Assembly: GCA_010279815.1 (NCBI GenBank)
Contig: QEOQ01000670.1
Span: 1,209,805-1,273,804, forward strand
Direction of reading: 5' to 3'
DNA: 64,000 nucleotides
From: Brachionus plicatilis
Taxonomy: Eukaryota; Rotifera; Eurotatoria; Ploima; Brachionidae
Under the pieces are notes generated by a model. The model did not search any database and was not told where the DNA came from. It saw nothing but the letters and a program-made list of their open reading frames with translations. A program made the position numbers and the translations under genes. This document shows positions 33,587-46,900 of the stretch, piece by piece (the stretch's first letter is position 1; every line of letters begins with the position of its first letter).

Positions 33587-36500
33587 TTAAATATTTTCAT
33601 TCCATTTTGGAACATGATCTTCTGGGAGCATATTTTCTGCATCTTCCAAAGAAAGCCATTCATTGTCGTATTTTTTATCTACTATTTTGTAATTAACAAA
33701 GTATTCTCTCAATAATGGTTTACGTGTATTCATCCAAGCCCTCATTATTTGGATTCTAAATTTAATATTTCCTGAATTAGAGGGATTTTTTCCATATTCA
33801 TCATAATTTTCTTTGATATCGAACAACCATTCTGGGTGTTCATTTAAAAGATATTCTGTACAATTCTTGTATTTCTTGTATTCCTCGTCGCCAATGTAAA
33901 ATTTAGAATTAATAAATTTTTCCCAACAAAAATTAGTAAGAATTTGTTTTGTATCATTGTTCATCCATTTAAAAAATCCATCCAAAATGTGAAATTGGGA
34001 ACGATGGTTTCCTTGATGCTCTTTAGCATTTTGACACTTAGATCCACAACATGGACATCTTGAATTGCATCCAATATAATTATCAATATAATCAATTATT
34101 TCAGATTTACATCTTTTATCCAATTCATTTTTGAATTCTTCCAGCTTTATATATAACTGCTGATCAAAATTTCCAATTGATTGTTTAAAACCACTTATAA
34201 AAAGTTGAAAATCTTTAATTTCCGTATCAATAATTGAATCCTTTTCATTAAAAAAAATAACTAAAGATTTGTTTTTTTCTTTGGCCTCTTTTTCCAAAAT
34301 TTCAAAAAATTCTTTACATGAAGAGATCCTAGTTGATGACTGAAAATTTAGAATAAATTCAAAAAGATCATGATACAAAGTTTGTATTTCCAGTTTCTTT
34401 TTTAATATTAAAAATTCTAATTCACTCTTGATACATTCAAAGCAAACCTCTTTACAATATCTATTGAAATCAATAACATATTTGTATACATTTTGATAGT
34501 TCGAAGTTCCAAAGCTTGAATTGAAAGCAATTTCGACCAACTCATTTGATGTATTAAAATTTTGATTTAATATTTCCTTTGACTTATTTGTTATAGATAA
34601 AGTTTCAATTTGAATCAAATAATCGATTAAGTTGTTTAAAAAATCATTTGCCACAGTTGATCCAAGTTTTTTTGCGTCTTCTTTCATTATATAAATTTCT
34701 TTGGCTTTCTTAATTAAATAAATTTTTTCATCTTTATATTTTTGCTCTTCTCTTTTATAATTTGATTGTTGAAGCTCATCAGCCTTTTTAATAATCAAAC
34801 AAAGAAGATGTTTTATTAATGTATTAAATACCCTTGAGAAATTTAATTTATATTGTTTAAACATTGATTCTCGATCAGAAAGCTCAGAAATTAAAAATTG
34901 AAAAATATCAGAAATAAAGCTGTTTGTGATCTGAAATGAATTACAGTTCAGCAAAAAGATATTTTTAAATTTTTCAATTAAATCATTTGATTTATTAATT
35001 AGATTGTTTTTTAGTTCCTCTTTAGATATGAAAGTATTTTTGAAATGTCTCCAAATTCCATCAGAATACCAATTTTCCACATTTATTCCCTTTTTAAAAT
35101 CATTTAGATAATATTCTCTTAATCTAATATTATTATCAATTCCATATAACCTCCTATTTTGAGACACGATTAATCTAGAAATATCATAAAACATTCTTTC
35201 TATATTTTCAATGTCAACAGACAGAATCATTGAATTTAGACGACCATTATTTTCTTGATCAATTTCTTCAAATATTTTCTCGATATCTCTAATAAATGCA
35301 TCAATATTGTCATAGTGAATATTTTTTGCTAATAAGTAATTTATTTCATCAATGATCTTTTGATTTTCATCTTTATACTCACTCATATTCTTTAGATAGA
35401 TACAATTTTTATTCAGTCTCTGAATGCTTATGTCCTTAAGATATTCAAATTGGTACGATATTTTTTTTCCATATTCATCGACAATAGATTTGGGATAATA
35501 GGGTACATTTATAAGTGAATCAAATTCTTGATAAGCCCTTTCTTTTCTCTCTTCAACACATCTTAAAATATCATGTTTACACTTTGTTTCAATTGAATCA
35601 TTAAAAGTTTCCTTTTCTTTATAACTATTTATTATTTGATTAATAAAATCATCTAGGATTTTGGCTAATTCAGCTCTATGCTTCGTAAGCAATTCATTTG
35701 ATTTAGCGCTTATTTCATCTCTTATTTTAATTTCTTCCAAATCTTTACATTTAAAGATGTTCTCACCAGTTTTACTAATGGTTTCCCAATTGTAGCTCAA
35801 ATTAGTGTACAAATCAGTCAAATTTTTGATCACATTTTCTTCATTAACCAAATCAATTTGTTGCATGAGTTTTTTCCTTAATTCTAAAACTTCATCAGGA
35901 AATATTTTATTTCTCCATTTTATTTTGATGTTCAATTTATGACAATAGTCTTCAGAGAAAGCATTTGAAAGAAGAGTTGAATGTTTAGGATCCAAGTTTA
36001 AAACATCATCCAGTGATGTGCCTACAAATCTAGATTCTTTAATAAGCCCTTCTTTTACCTTCGATACTTGACCCTTAATGCTTGACTCATTACGGTCAAT
36101 TTGATCACGCAATACAAACATTATCAATGGTTTGAAGGAATGATTAGACAAATTTAATTTTGCAAAAAATGTAGTGCAAAGAATTTTTTCCAAGTTGGAA
36201 CTTATTTCTCCTTTATGATTTATGACTATCAAATGAGAGCTAAACACTGCCATTGCTGCCATTTGATTATCAAACAACTTGCCGCTTGATTCAACAGAAG
36301 CAAGACCTTCAGTATCCAATATGACAATTGTTTTGTCACCATATGTTACGAAATTCATGTAAATTCCAATTGTGCATCTTCCTGCACTAGTTCTAAAATC
36401 GCAGCCAAATAATGAATTCAACAAGGAGCTTTTGGCCGAACTTTGCTCACCAATTACCGAAATAACATAGATATTTTTATAATTTTCTAGTTTTTCCATT

Positions 36501-38879
36501 ACTTCCTTGAGTAAATTTGATTTAACTCTCAACGGACTTCCTCTTAATAAATGAATACTGTATCCATTTTGTACTAATTTAATATATCTTTCAATAGTTA
36601 GATCTTTGAGGTCTATATCTGCTTTTCTAAATTGATCAAGCCAGTCAAAGTAAAGAAATAACTCGTCCCAAAATTTGTCCAAAGTAAGATCGATTGCTTT
36701 TATCTTTTCATCAAGTTCTTGTAACTCAGTCTTTTTTTTCATCATATCATTAATTAAGATATCAGTTTTAAGACTATTTTGCTCAATTTTAATCTTATTG
36801 CCCAATATTGAATATTCATTTGATAATTTTTCTCGATGATTTCTAAGGTTTTTTAATTCATCTTTTTTGAAATTAATAAGACATTTTTCAAATATTGATA
36901 AATCTGTCATGAAATTTTCTTTTGACTCCAAAATTTTAATAAAAAATTTAATTGCATTACTCTTTGGCTCAATAGATTTCAATTGAAATTGTAATTCTTC
37001 TAAAATTTCATGAATTTTTTTTCTTTCATTTGAATCATTTTCTTGTGAATTAAGTCGATACAATTTGTTTTCATTTATTTCAATATTTTTGTAAATATAT
37101 GATAACTTGAACATATCTCTCAAAACTTCAATTTTAATTTCGCCATTCTGGCCAAATAATTCATAAAATTTTTTTTCAACCCATGTCTCCACACTATCTG
37201 AAATAAAATACCCAGGATTTGAATTTAATTTTTCATAATTAGATTGTATATCTTGAATGGAATGGAACTTTTGAGTATCCGTTTTATCCAAAAGCTTTTG
37301 AAAATTTTCCTTGAACAAGTCTTTTTGAATATTAATTATTTCTTCATCAAGTTCTGTATTAAACCAATTTTCAACAATTAGAATGGAAACATTAGTGTTC
37401 ATGCTATTTACTCTCTTTTTTATCAATTCCAGTAAGACAGAGTATTTTTCAGTATAGTCGCGGATTAGTAAAACCAATTTTAAACATAATTTTAAAGTAT
37501 TGGTTTGCTTTAAACGATTATAGTAATTTAAAATATCATTTATTTCATATTTCGGCTCTCCAGTTTGTTCATCAAAGTCATCAATATTTGCATTTAAAAT
37601 ATGCAAAGATGCATTTGTTGATAGGGACTGGAACAAGTTTACCATATTTTGGCCAGTTAGTTCACCATTAAAATCCGCAATAATCCAATTATTACTTGAC
37701 TCTTCATTGCAAATAATGTCAATGCTGTTTTGTACAGGTGTATTCTTGCGTACACCAAAAACTGAATTTTTATTTAGACCAGAAAACATGAATGGAATAA
37801 GTGATGACTTTCCTTTGTGAATGCTTGATGAAGTTCCACTTATTATTGCCAAGGGTTTGCTTGTAAAACACAGCAAATCTTTGAAAATTTCAAAATTTAC
37901 CTTTTCTTTTAGACAATTGTTTCTGTCATCATAAACCTCATACAAAAGTGGTAAAGGATAGTCATTTTTGGATAAAAGATAGCCCAGTCTTGCCAATGAT
38001 TGATATCCAATCGATTCTAAAATGCAAATCACCAAATCTTTTTCAGTAATTAATTCAAGTAGTTGTTCAGTATTTGAATCAGTGTTGGCATGACTGTGAG
38101 TTTTTTTCGATAGTTGGCTTATTATTGAGTCGAACCGCTTTATTCTTTTTAAATTATCCAGAAGAAATGGTTTTAGTAGGAGTGGAAGTGATTTACCATT
38201 TTTTAACCATCTAACCACATTTTCAGCATCTAATTCTTCAAGAATTATTCTGTTAAATTCAATTCCAATTTGATCAGCATTTGGACTTTCTGAACTCAAA
38301 ATTTTTTTAAGATCTAAAAATTTAGTCAATTGAGTATTTTTATTTTCATTTAAATCTTCTCTTTCGTTTTGGTACAGTCTAACCTTGTTGCATAGCTTTA
38401 TCGAAGTTCCTTTTGCAAAACCATAATTTTCAAAATCGGATCTACTGAAAGTCAAAAAATTTTCAAATCTAATGTCATTTTCTTAAAATAATCAGAAATT
38501 AATCAGTTTGAAATTAAGTCTTATAAATATTTACCAACAAGCTTTTCTATAACAGAATTTTCCAAACCATTTCCTCTTTGGACCTCTTTTACAAAACTAT
38601 TGATCTTGTTTAAATCACTTTCTTAGAATATTTTGTATAAAAAATTTCTTCATTTCTAGAAAAATTTTACTCATATTGTTTTCTCCCAAATTGATGCCGA
38701 ATTCTTGAAAGTCATTTTCCGTTAGATCGATCAAGACTGATATATCAATATATGATTCTTAATAATAAAAGTTTAAAAAATCTTAATTTCATTAATTAGA
38801 TTATTTCGATACCTTCTAGATTTTCAATAATTGAATCATTCAATTCAAAATCAAGTATTTTTTCAAACAAACTATTCAT
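33587..38879 (-). CDS. Very large inducible GTPase (VLIG)-like protein with two SAM-like domains
   Basis: Three small exons (38879-38813, 38757-38671, 38621-38535) precede one giant exon (38481-33587). Introns are about 50 nt, all phases match, and the product is about 1711 aa. The start is ATG 38879 in ATAAGATGA. Residues about 20-60 (ISVLIDLTENDFQEFGI) and 70-105 (FSRSDFENYGFAKGTSIKL) look like two SAM-type helical bundles. A degenerate P-loop domain lies near residue 295 (GTSSSIHKGKSS), as in URGCP/VLIG proteins. The true GTPase domain has G1 GEQSSAKSS near 758, DTEG near 803 and RDQ, in place of NKxD, near 872. Long helical and coiled-coil parts follow, with a Cys-rich CPCCGSKC near 1555. 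VLIG proteins are interferon-induced in vertebrates; the invertebrate role is unknown, and an immune function is only an analogy. Confidence 0.85.
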
Positions 38880-40927
38880 CTTATGTTTATAAATAAAAAA
38901 AAAAATCATGAAAAAAACAAATAAAAAAAAGAAAAAAGCTCCTTTTTAGTTTTCTTATGGTTGATAATGAACCTTAATTCAATTATAAGAATAATGGTTA
39001 AAACATAATTAATAAATATATTAGACTATATTTTAATTTAATAACCACTTCATTCTTAATAAAAATCAAAACAATCAGTAAAAATTCAAGCGCAATCAAA
39101 ACTACAGAACGAGATTTTCAAATTTTAATAATTTTTTATAAAATTAAAATCTAAATCTTCTTCCTTCTTATTTTCTTTTAAAGTTGATCAAATGTTGCCT
39201 TTTGTTTCAAGGTCTGTTTCAATTGAATTATTATGTGGCAAGAATTTTATACTTTAAAAAAAGTTTTATCATTTTTTTTTTATCTTTGATCCAAAATTAT
39301 CCACGTCTAATCGTTCTGAAAAATTAAAATTAAATTTAATTAACTATGTTATTTTTATCTATAGATAAGACAACACACATTTTTTCTTAAACAAATCTAA
39401 ATATAGAAGATTCTAGTTTTTTTTTGTCACAGAAATTTTTAAATAATCTCTTCTACTTTTATTTATTTAGACTAAAGTTTTTTGTTTTTTCTGCTTCGAA
39501 CTAAATATGAAGTAGACTTGAGAATTATCTCTAATTTAAATTTAATATTGTATTTTAGACAGAATTTAAATTTGAAAAAAAAAGTCCAGTGTTGGTAAAT
39601 AAATAAAAAATAAAAATGAAAATTTATATCCTAATTTATATTTATATTAAACAATTTAAAAATATGAAAATAAGAACAGAAATTCCAAAAAGATAAAAAT
39701 TTTATTTATAAAAGTCCATGAAAGTATAAAACATTGGAAAAAAATCATTTAATTTATCTTTGACAAAAAAACATAATAATTCGAATAAATTAATAAAATA
39801 AAGGTTTTCTTTTTATTTTTAAGTAATTATAAAAATTTTAAAAAAATGCTGATAAAAAATTTTAAAAGATAAAAATTTTATTTATAAATGTATATGAAAG
39901 TGTTGTTAAACATTGAAAAAAAAAATTAAATATCCAATATACCTAAAATAAGTAAACATCAAATAAATAATTTAAAATATGAAAACTTAGCAAAATTTTA
40001 GAATATTTTAATTATTAACAAAATTTGTTAATTAATGTTAAAAAAAAAACTTTTGCACCAATATTCATTTAAAAAAGTAATTAATATTTTATCTGAACAA
40101 AATTTCTTTTCTTCAAAAAATTGCTCCCCAACTTCACTCTCCCATTAATTTGAAAAAATAATAAAAAAAATTTTTTTTTTAAAGATATATCAGAATATAA
40201 AAATTTTTAAAGTAAAATCGAAGTTCATGATCCAATCCCAATCAGATCCCAATTTTTGATTTTAGATTTAAATAAAAAAGGTTTTTTTTTACAATTTAAT
40301 AATAATAAAATACTTAATTTTATTAAATTCTGAAGTCTAAAGTAATATTTAAATATTAATCAATATTTTTAAATTTTGTAATACAAAATTTAACATTGAT
40401 TCGCTTTGATATTTTTCAATTAATTTTCAAATACTTTTTAAAAGCGTTTGATTGAGCCATAATTTCGATAACTTATGGTGATTTCAAACATTTTCTTGAA
40501 AGTCTTCAAATAAATATTCTAATAGAACCAATTAATTTTTAATTATAAAAAAAAATTTTTTTTCTATTTTATTTAAAATTTCAAACTTTAAATGTTTGAT
40601 TTAAAAATAAATACAAAAAGCATAATTTATCATATTAATTGAGATTTTAATTAATTAAGCTTTGATCATGTGATCACGATCGATGAACTTCAAGCTGGCA
40701 TTTTTAATTGGTAAAAATTTTATTGATAAAATCCAATAAAGTGTTATAAAATATTGTAAAAAAAAAGAACCATTTTGAATTCCAATATACACCCAAAAAA
40801 AAAAAAAAAAAGATAAATAAAAAAAATGCAAAATTAAAAGTACTAGAAAAAAAGATCATCATTTAACTTTCATAAAAAAAACTCAATTAATCAATTTAAA
40901 AAAAAAGCTGAAAAAGCAAAAATCTCA
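38880..40927. other. Intergenic AT-rich region between the VLIG-like and alpha-catenin genes
   Basis: No gene seen. A word of the type GATAAAAATTTTATTTATAA followed by GAAAGT...AACATTG occurs near 39690, 39870 and 40705, so this is a small repeat array. From about 40120 to 40770 the sequence resembles 57420-58010 (separate entries). The VLIG-like promoter and the alpha-catenin 3' UTR lie at the two ends. Confidence 0.4.
40120..40770. repeat. Dispersed repeat, copy 1 (partner at 57420-58010)
   Basis: Shared landmarks in the same order are GAAGTTCATGATC followed by AAATCAGATC-like words, ATACAAAATTTAACATTGAT, and GATCATGTGATCACGATCGA with GAACTTCAAG near the end. The two copies are clearly diverged. 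Non-coding. Confidence 0.5.
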
Positions 40928-43900
40928 TCACGATTGAAACTCGCTAAGTTCTCTGATGGGCTCAACCTTTTTCTTTTGCGATGCCTTTTTGACTCTGGCA
41001 GCGACATCCTGCGGCTTGGCCGTCATAATCAGCGGCTTTTTCTCTGGCGCCTTCATCTTCCACTGCACAATCGGCTTCCTATTACCAATTTTGCTAGTAT
41101 ACTTGGTCGAAGCCACATACGACGCCTTCACCACACTCACAACTGCTGTCATCAAATTCTTGGCCGAGATTATCAACGAAGTGGCACTGTCCAGTCCAGT
41201 GATAATCGGCTCGCCACTCACATCAATCACATTTGCCTTTACCTTGCTGGCAATGTTCAACTGGTTGCAGAACAACGGAATTGGCTTAAGATACGCGTCC
41301 AGCTCCCGTTTCGACTGGGACTCGGGACACTCTTCAGCAATGTCCCGCGCCAGCTTGTCCAATTTGGCGCCACACTCTGATATCTTTTTTGCCGCTGTAA
41401 TAATATCCATGGTGGACTTTAAGGGACCTCTTCCTCTTGTAAAATCAGTCATCTCCATCATGATCACACACATCTGTTTGGCCAGCACAATGATGTCATT
41501 TCCCTTGTCATCCCACTTGAGCACCTCTCTGTCAAAATTCTTTTTCTCTTGTCTGAACGACTCCAACTGCCTCTGAATCTGTTGTCTCTGCTCCTGTGGA
41601 TAATTAATGAATTGTTCTTCCTTGAACGGCTCCTGTTCACTCTCGGCCTTGTAGTGGTAGCCGGGCCAGTAAGCATTCGAGTCGGCACTCACCTGCTGGC
41701 TCGCTGAATTCATCTCTGGCACAAAGTCATCATCATTGAGCTCCGACTCGGCATCAAAGCCGTTGTCGTACAACATCAACACAGCATTTCTCACCTCATG
41801 AATGCCATCATAGATCAATCTGCTCGCCTCAACAAACCCATTGTCATCTATTTGCTGCTGCTGTTGCAGACAAGCCACGGCATGGTGAACGCCGTGGGCA
41901 AAATTGCCAATCAACTGGTCCCTTAGCACATACACAGTGTCATTTATTTTGTCAATCACTTCATCTGGCTCATACAGGTCTGTCTCGGACAGCACCACAT
42001 TGCACACTCTCATACATCTTCCACGTATTCCGCCGGCCAGTCTGTCCAACAGGTCGGGCTCGGCGTCCCTGAGGGCCACACAGCTCCGGTTCAGCTCGTC
42101 CAAAATGTGGTTTTCGCACACTGACAAAAAATCATTCACTTGTGTTATGTCATCGACCGAGTCGGTCAGCAGTTTTACATTTTTGGTGCATAGGTCTCTG
42201 AAGACGTCCATGTTTTCCAGGGCCACTTTGGAGCTTTGACGCGAGCTGAGTATCTTGGCACAGTTGACTATTTGTGGACTCAATTGTTGGACTTGGATGG
42301 CGGCCATGCGCACCAGCTTGATGCCCTCTAGGTTGTTGGACATGGAACAGGCCATTGAAGACACTTCGAGCAGTTTTTCAGCATTGTCCAGAAAAATTTG
42401 CGAGTACTCGTCCAGTTGTTTTTGGTCGCCTCGCTTGGCCACTTCGATCAAGCTGTCCAGAGGAAAATTGACCTCTATGAATGAGTCGCTGATGTGGTCG
42501 ATGACTGCTTTGCGAAGCAGACGCCTTAAGCTGCGTGTGAGCTTGGTCATGTCGCTGGTGGCAGTTTGGATGTGATCGGTGGTGTGCTCGTTTGTCTTGG
42601 CGCCAGTGTAGGCGTTGAGGAGGTCTTGGAGAGCTTGGCGCAGTATGTTGCATTCGTTGACGATGCGGTCGCGTCTTGCCGCTCTCGTTGACTCACTGTC
42701 CGCCATCAGTGCCACTGCGCTGATTATGTTTTCCAGCTGGGTCTCTAGTTTGAGGCGCATGCGCGACTCGTTGAATTGACTCGGGTCTATGCTCAATATT
42801 TGTCTGTCCAGTTCGTCAAGGGCTGAACTCAAGCTGGCTGTCTCGTCGTACAAGTGGCTGAGGTTGTCGCTGGTCAGCTCATTGGTCACTATGCTTTGAA
42901 TGCGTTCCAGAGCCTCATCTTGTTCCTTGTAGACCATGTCATGGTTGAGCTGGGCTGCGCTCAGTTCTGGGTGACGGATTAATGTCTTGGCAAATAAATT
43001 TTTTATTTTTTTTTTTAAATAAAATATTAAATAGAGTATGCTCAATTTTGGTGAACAATTCAACTTTTTTTTTTATTTTAGAATTTTTTCAAAGAAAATT
43101 TACAAATTTTTTGCCATCTTGAAATTTATGATCAATTCAAAGGGTTTATTTTTTGATGTTAAAATGAGAGTTATTTAAAAGTCCTAAATTGAATTCAAAG
43201 TCTGGAATAGAAAGCAAGTCTTTAACTTGGACTATAAAGAAAAAAATATTTAAGTCGGGAATTGACTTAAAACTTGTGATTTTTAAACTTCTCTGATTAA
43301 AATTAATTAAAAAAACTTTTAATTCAACTAAATTTACATTAATTTTTTCTTTTAGAATTTTATCATCGCCAGGATTATGAAAATATGAAAATAAATAATA
43401 TTATGATATTTTTAAATGGGTGACGGATTAATGTCTTGGCAAACATATTTTTTATTTTTTTATTTTTTTTTAATAAAAAAGTAGTTGTTCAAAAGTCCTA
43501 AATTAAAGTCTAAGTCAGGACTTAAAAAAAAAGTCTTAAACTTGGATTTTAAAAAAAATAATAATTTAAAGTCGGAACTTGACTTAAGACTTGTGACTTT
43601 AAAGCAACTTTAATTAAAATTGAAGTTTATCATCAATTCAGTGAGTTTATCTTAAAATCAAAGTTGATTTAAAGAGCCAAATTAAAGTCATTAAAATTAA
43701 AAATTAAAGTCCAAGTCCGGACTTAAAAAAAAAAACTTAAAGTGTTTCTGATTTTTAAACAACTCGGATTAAAATTAATTTTTTCTTCTCAATTTACACT
43801 AATTTTTTCTTTTTGTGCTAAATAACTTTTCTTTTAAAATTGTATCATAAAATTTGTCCTAAATTGAAATTAAATAATAATAATAATAATTAAAGAAGTG

Positions 43901-46900
43901 TTTGAATTAAATTAAAATGCTTAAAATATGCTTAAAATGTTGCGAAGATTTAAAAAATAAAATTATTAAAAACAATTAAAAAAAATGTTTTCTCAACCTA
44001 CGGATAAAAACGATTTTTAAATTTAAATCTAGTAACTTATTTTTTGTAGAGTTAATTTTTAAATTTTTTTAAATTAGAAACATTGGCCCGAAATATCGAT
44101 CTTTTCATTTTACTACTTATTTGGAATTTAATATTTGAGTTTCATTAATAAATTTAATTTGAATGCTAATTACAATTGAAATATAAAATTTAAAATAAAT
44201 TTCACAAAAAATGAGTAAGTTGATTTAAATTTAAAAATCGATTTTTTTCAATGGATTTAGAAAATATCATTATTTATTCATTTAGTTTTGTTAAATCTAC
44301 ATAACATGCTCAGCGTTTAACATTAAGATTATTTAAATAAATTTAAAGATTGATTCTTTTATCTAAATATTAACTCTTTAAATTGAAATTGATATTTTTA
44401 ATTGATCATCAACTTCAAAATTACAATTTTTTCAATTAATTTTAATAGAATAAAATAAATAATTAGTATTTCTTTTATCCAAATTTTTTGTTGCTGTTTA
44501 AAATTCTTTTACATAAATTTATTTTATTAATGAATTAATTTATTTAATAAAGTGAAATCTTAATGAAAAATTATATTTTTTGACAAAAAAAAAAATTAAA
44601 GCCACCAAATTGACTATTCCTTTGGTAAACATTAAGATTTTAAATCAATTTGATGGTGATACAATCGTTCCGTAGTCCTGCTCTTGGAGACTTTCTTAGC
44701 TAACAATGTTTCATCAGTGGCCTATTAACTCTTAAACTTTGGGTTACTAGGCTTTTCAATACTATTAAAGCAATAATATACAATTTTTTAGATAAAATGA
44801 GATTTTTATATTCAAATTTTTTAATTTGTATAAGTTTCAATTAAATCCAATTTTTAATTTTGTTTTTAAACTTTTAAAAAAATTTTGGCAACTTAAGTGG
44901 TAAATCATTTTTTGTAATTTTTGTTTGAAAATATATGTTTTAAAACATGATTTTATAATTTTATCAAATAAACTATAAAATATAAAGTTATAGAATACAA
45001 TTTCAAAAATTTTATTTTAGTAAATCATTAATATAACGGGTTTTATGCATCTTTCAAAAAAAACATAAATAAAAACCTTAAATAGTCATAGAAGTAAATT
45101 TTTTCTTTGAAAATTTAATTTATTTCAAAAATATTTCTCAATTTTAAAACTTCGACCAAACTAATGGTCAGAAATTTTAATTGAAGATTGAGGTTTGGGG
45201 ATAAAATTTTTTATAAAATTTGCTTTTAAAAAATTATATTGCTCATTGGACACAAAATTTCAGCACAAATATATTTAGTTTAAGTTTATTTCGTTTGTAA
45301 TTTTAACCTTTTATTAAAAAATAAATTCAGATTTTCAATCTTATTACTTTTAGAATAAAAATAAATTTACAATAAATCTGAATTTTGGTTTTAGAAACCC
45401 TTAAAATAATGTATAATATCCGACTCTTTTTATATGAATAAATATGATCGAAATTTTAGAAGAAATAAAAATTTAATGATTTATGTGGTAAGAAAAAAAA
45501 TTCAAATATAAAGTTAACTTTTTTTATTTTATTAACCATTTTTTATTGAATCAATTTTAAGCCTATTTGTTACTTATTTCTTTAAAATTAAACTTTATTA
45601 AAATCGTTTAAGAAAATTTTAGATTTTGGATAAAAATAAAAATTTTAAATTGACAGAATGATTTTTGAAAAATACTCTTTCTAACAAAAATAGAATCAAT
45701 CGAATCTTATTTTAATAAAATGATTAGCAAATGATCAATAAGGTAAAAGGTGTTCTCATCTTAAAAAAAATTTATTGTGAAATAAATTGAATTTTCTGGA
45801 TCTATAATTTAATAAAAATGACCACAATCGAATCTTTTTTATCATTTAGTAGCCAAGATTCTGACTCAACCACTGAAGCTTCTACTACCGAGACTTACGA
45901 GATAGTACCAAAAAGTTGAGTAGTAAAAGAAGAAAAAAATAATGTCTTAATCAATTAAATTAAATTTTTTTTTGCTTTATTTTTAATAAATAAATACTAA
46001 ACGTTACTAAGCATGTTATGTCTAGTAATGGTTCATTATCAAATTAACATCAAAATGATTGATCTCTAATTTATTTAACAAAAACAATCAATAATTTGAA
46101 TAATTCAGGTTAAGTTAATTCACAAAATTCAAATTTATAGCTTTTATATCCATTCAATTCAAACTAAAATAATTTTATTTTTCCACTTAAATAAATTTTT
46201 GAATTTTAAAACAGTAAATTTATTTGTCTTTAAAAGTAAGTTTTCATTAAAATCAATTAAAATATTTAAACCTATTAAAGTTAAATAAAAAGGGACATAC
46301 TAAAATTATAAATATGAAAATAAACTTGACGTCAAGTAATTGCTTTTGAAAAAATTTTTTTTTTCTCTAATATAAAAAAAATATTACAATTTATATTTTG
46401 ATCTTTTGATCTTGATCTCAAACTTAAATTTGCCAATTCAAATTTAAAATAAATTTTTTCATGCGTCAAAAGTCTAAACTAAAATTTAAATAAGAGTGAA
46501 TTTATAAAAAAATCAAAGATCTTATGGAATTGTGAATTTTGAATAAAGGTTAATGAATTGCAAAATTCATGAAATTGTGATATTTTATTATATTACAAAT
46601 CCAACTCAGAAGAATGCATCAGTGTTTTGGTCGGTCCGAATTTTAGCTTTGGCTGTTTTATTTTTTTTTCTATTAAAATTCACTATGTCAATTTTATTGT
46701 AGGCTAAAAAATATGCTGTAATTTTTTAAATTGTTTTCATTATTCAATTTATCAAAAGAGGAATTATTCTTTCTCAAAATTTTCAATTTTTTTTTGATTG
46801 ACAATATAATGATAATTCATTGACCACTTGATCATTTTAAATATTGTTAACTTATTTTCATGAAAAAATTATTTCTATTTTTTATCAGTGTCAAATTTTT

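Noticed and set aside
40934..41576. Plus-strand ORFs opposite alpha-catenin
   Set aside because: They are shadows of the GC-richer coding exon on the minus strand.
44655..44755. Second hammerhead-like sequence (CTGATGA and GAAA on the minus strand)
   Set aside because: The 15 nt between the two boxes cannot form a stem II next to both boxes, and no retroelement coding part lies nearby. At best a fossil.
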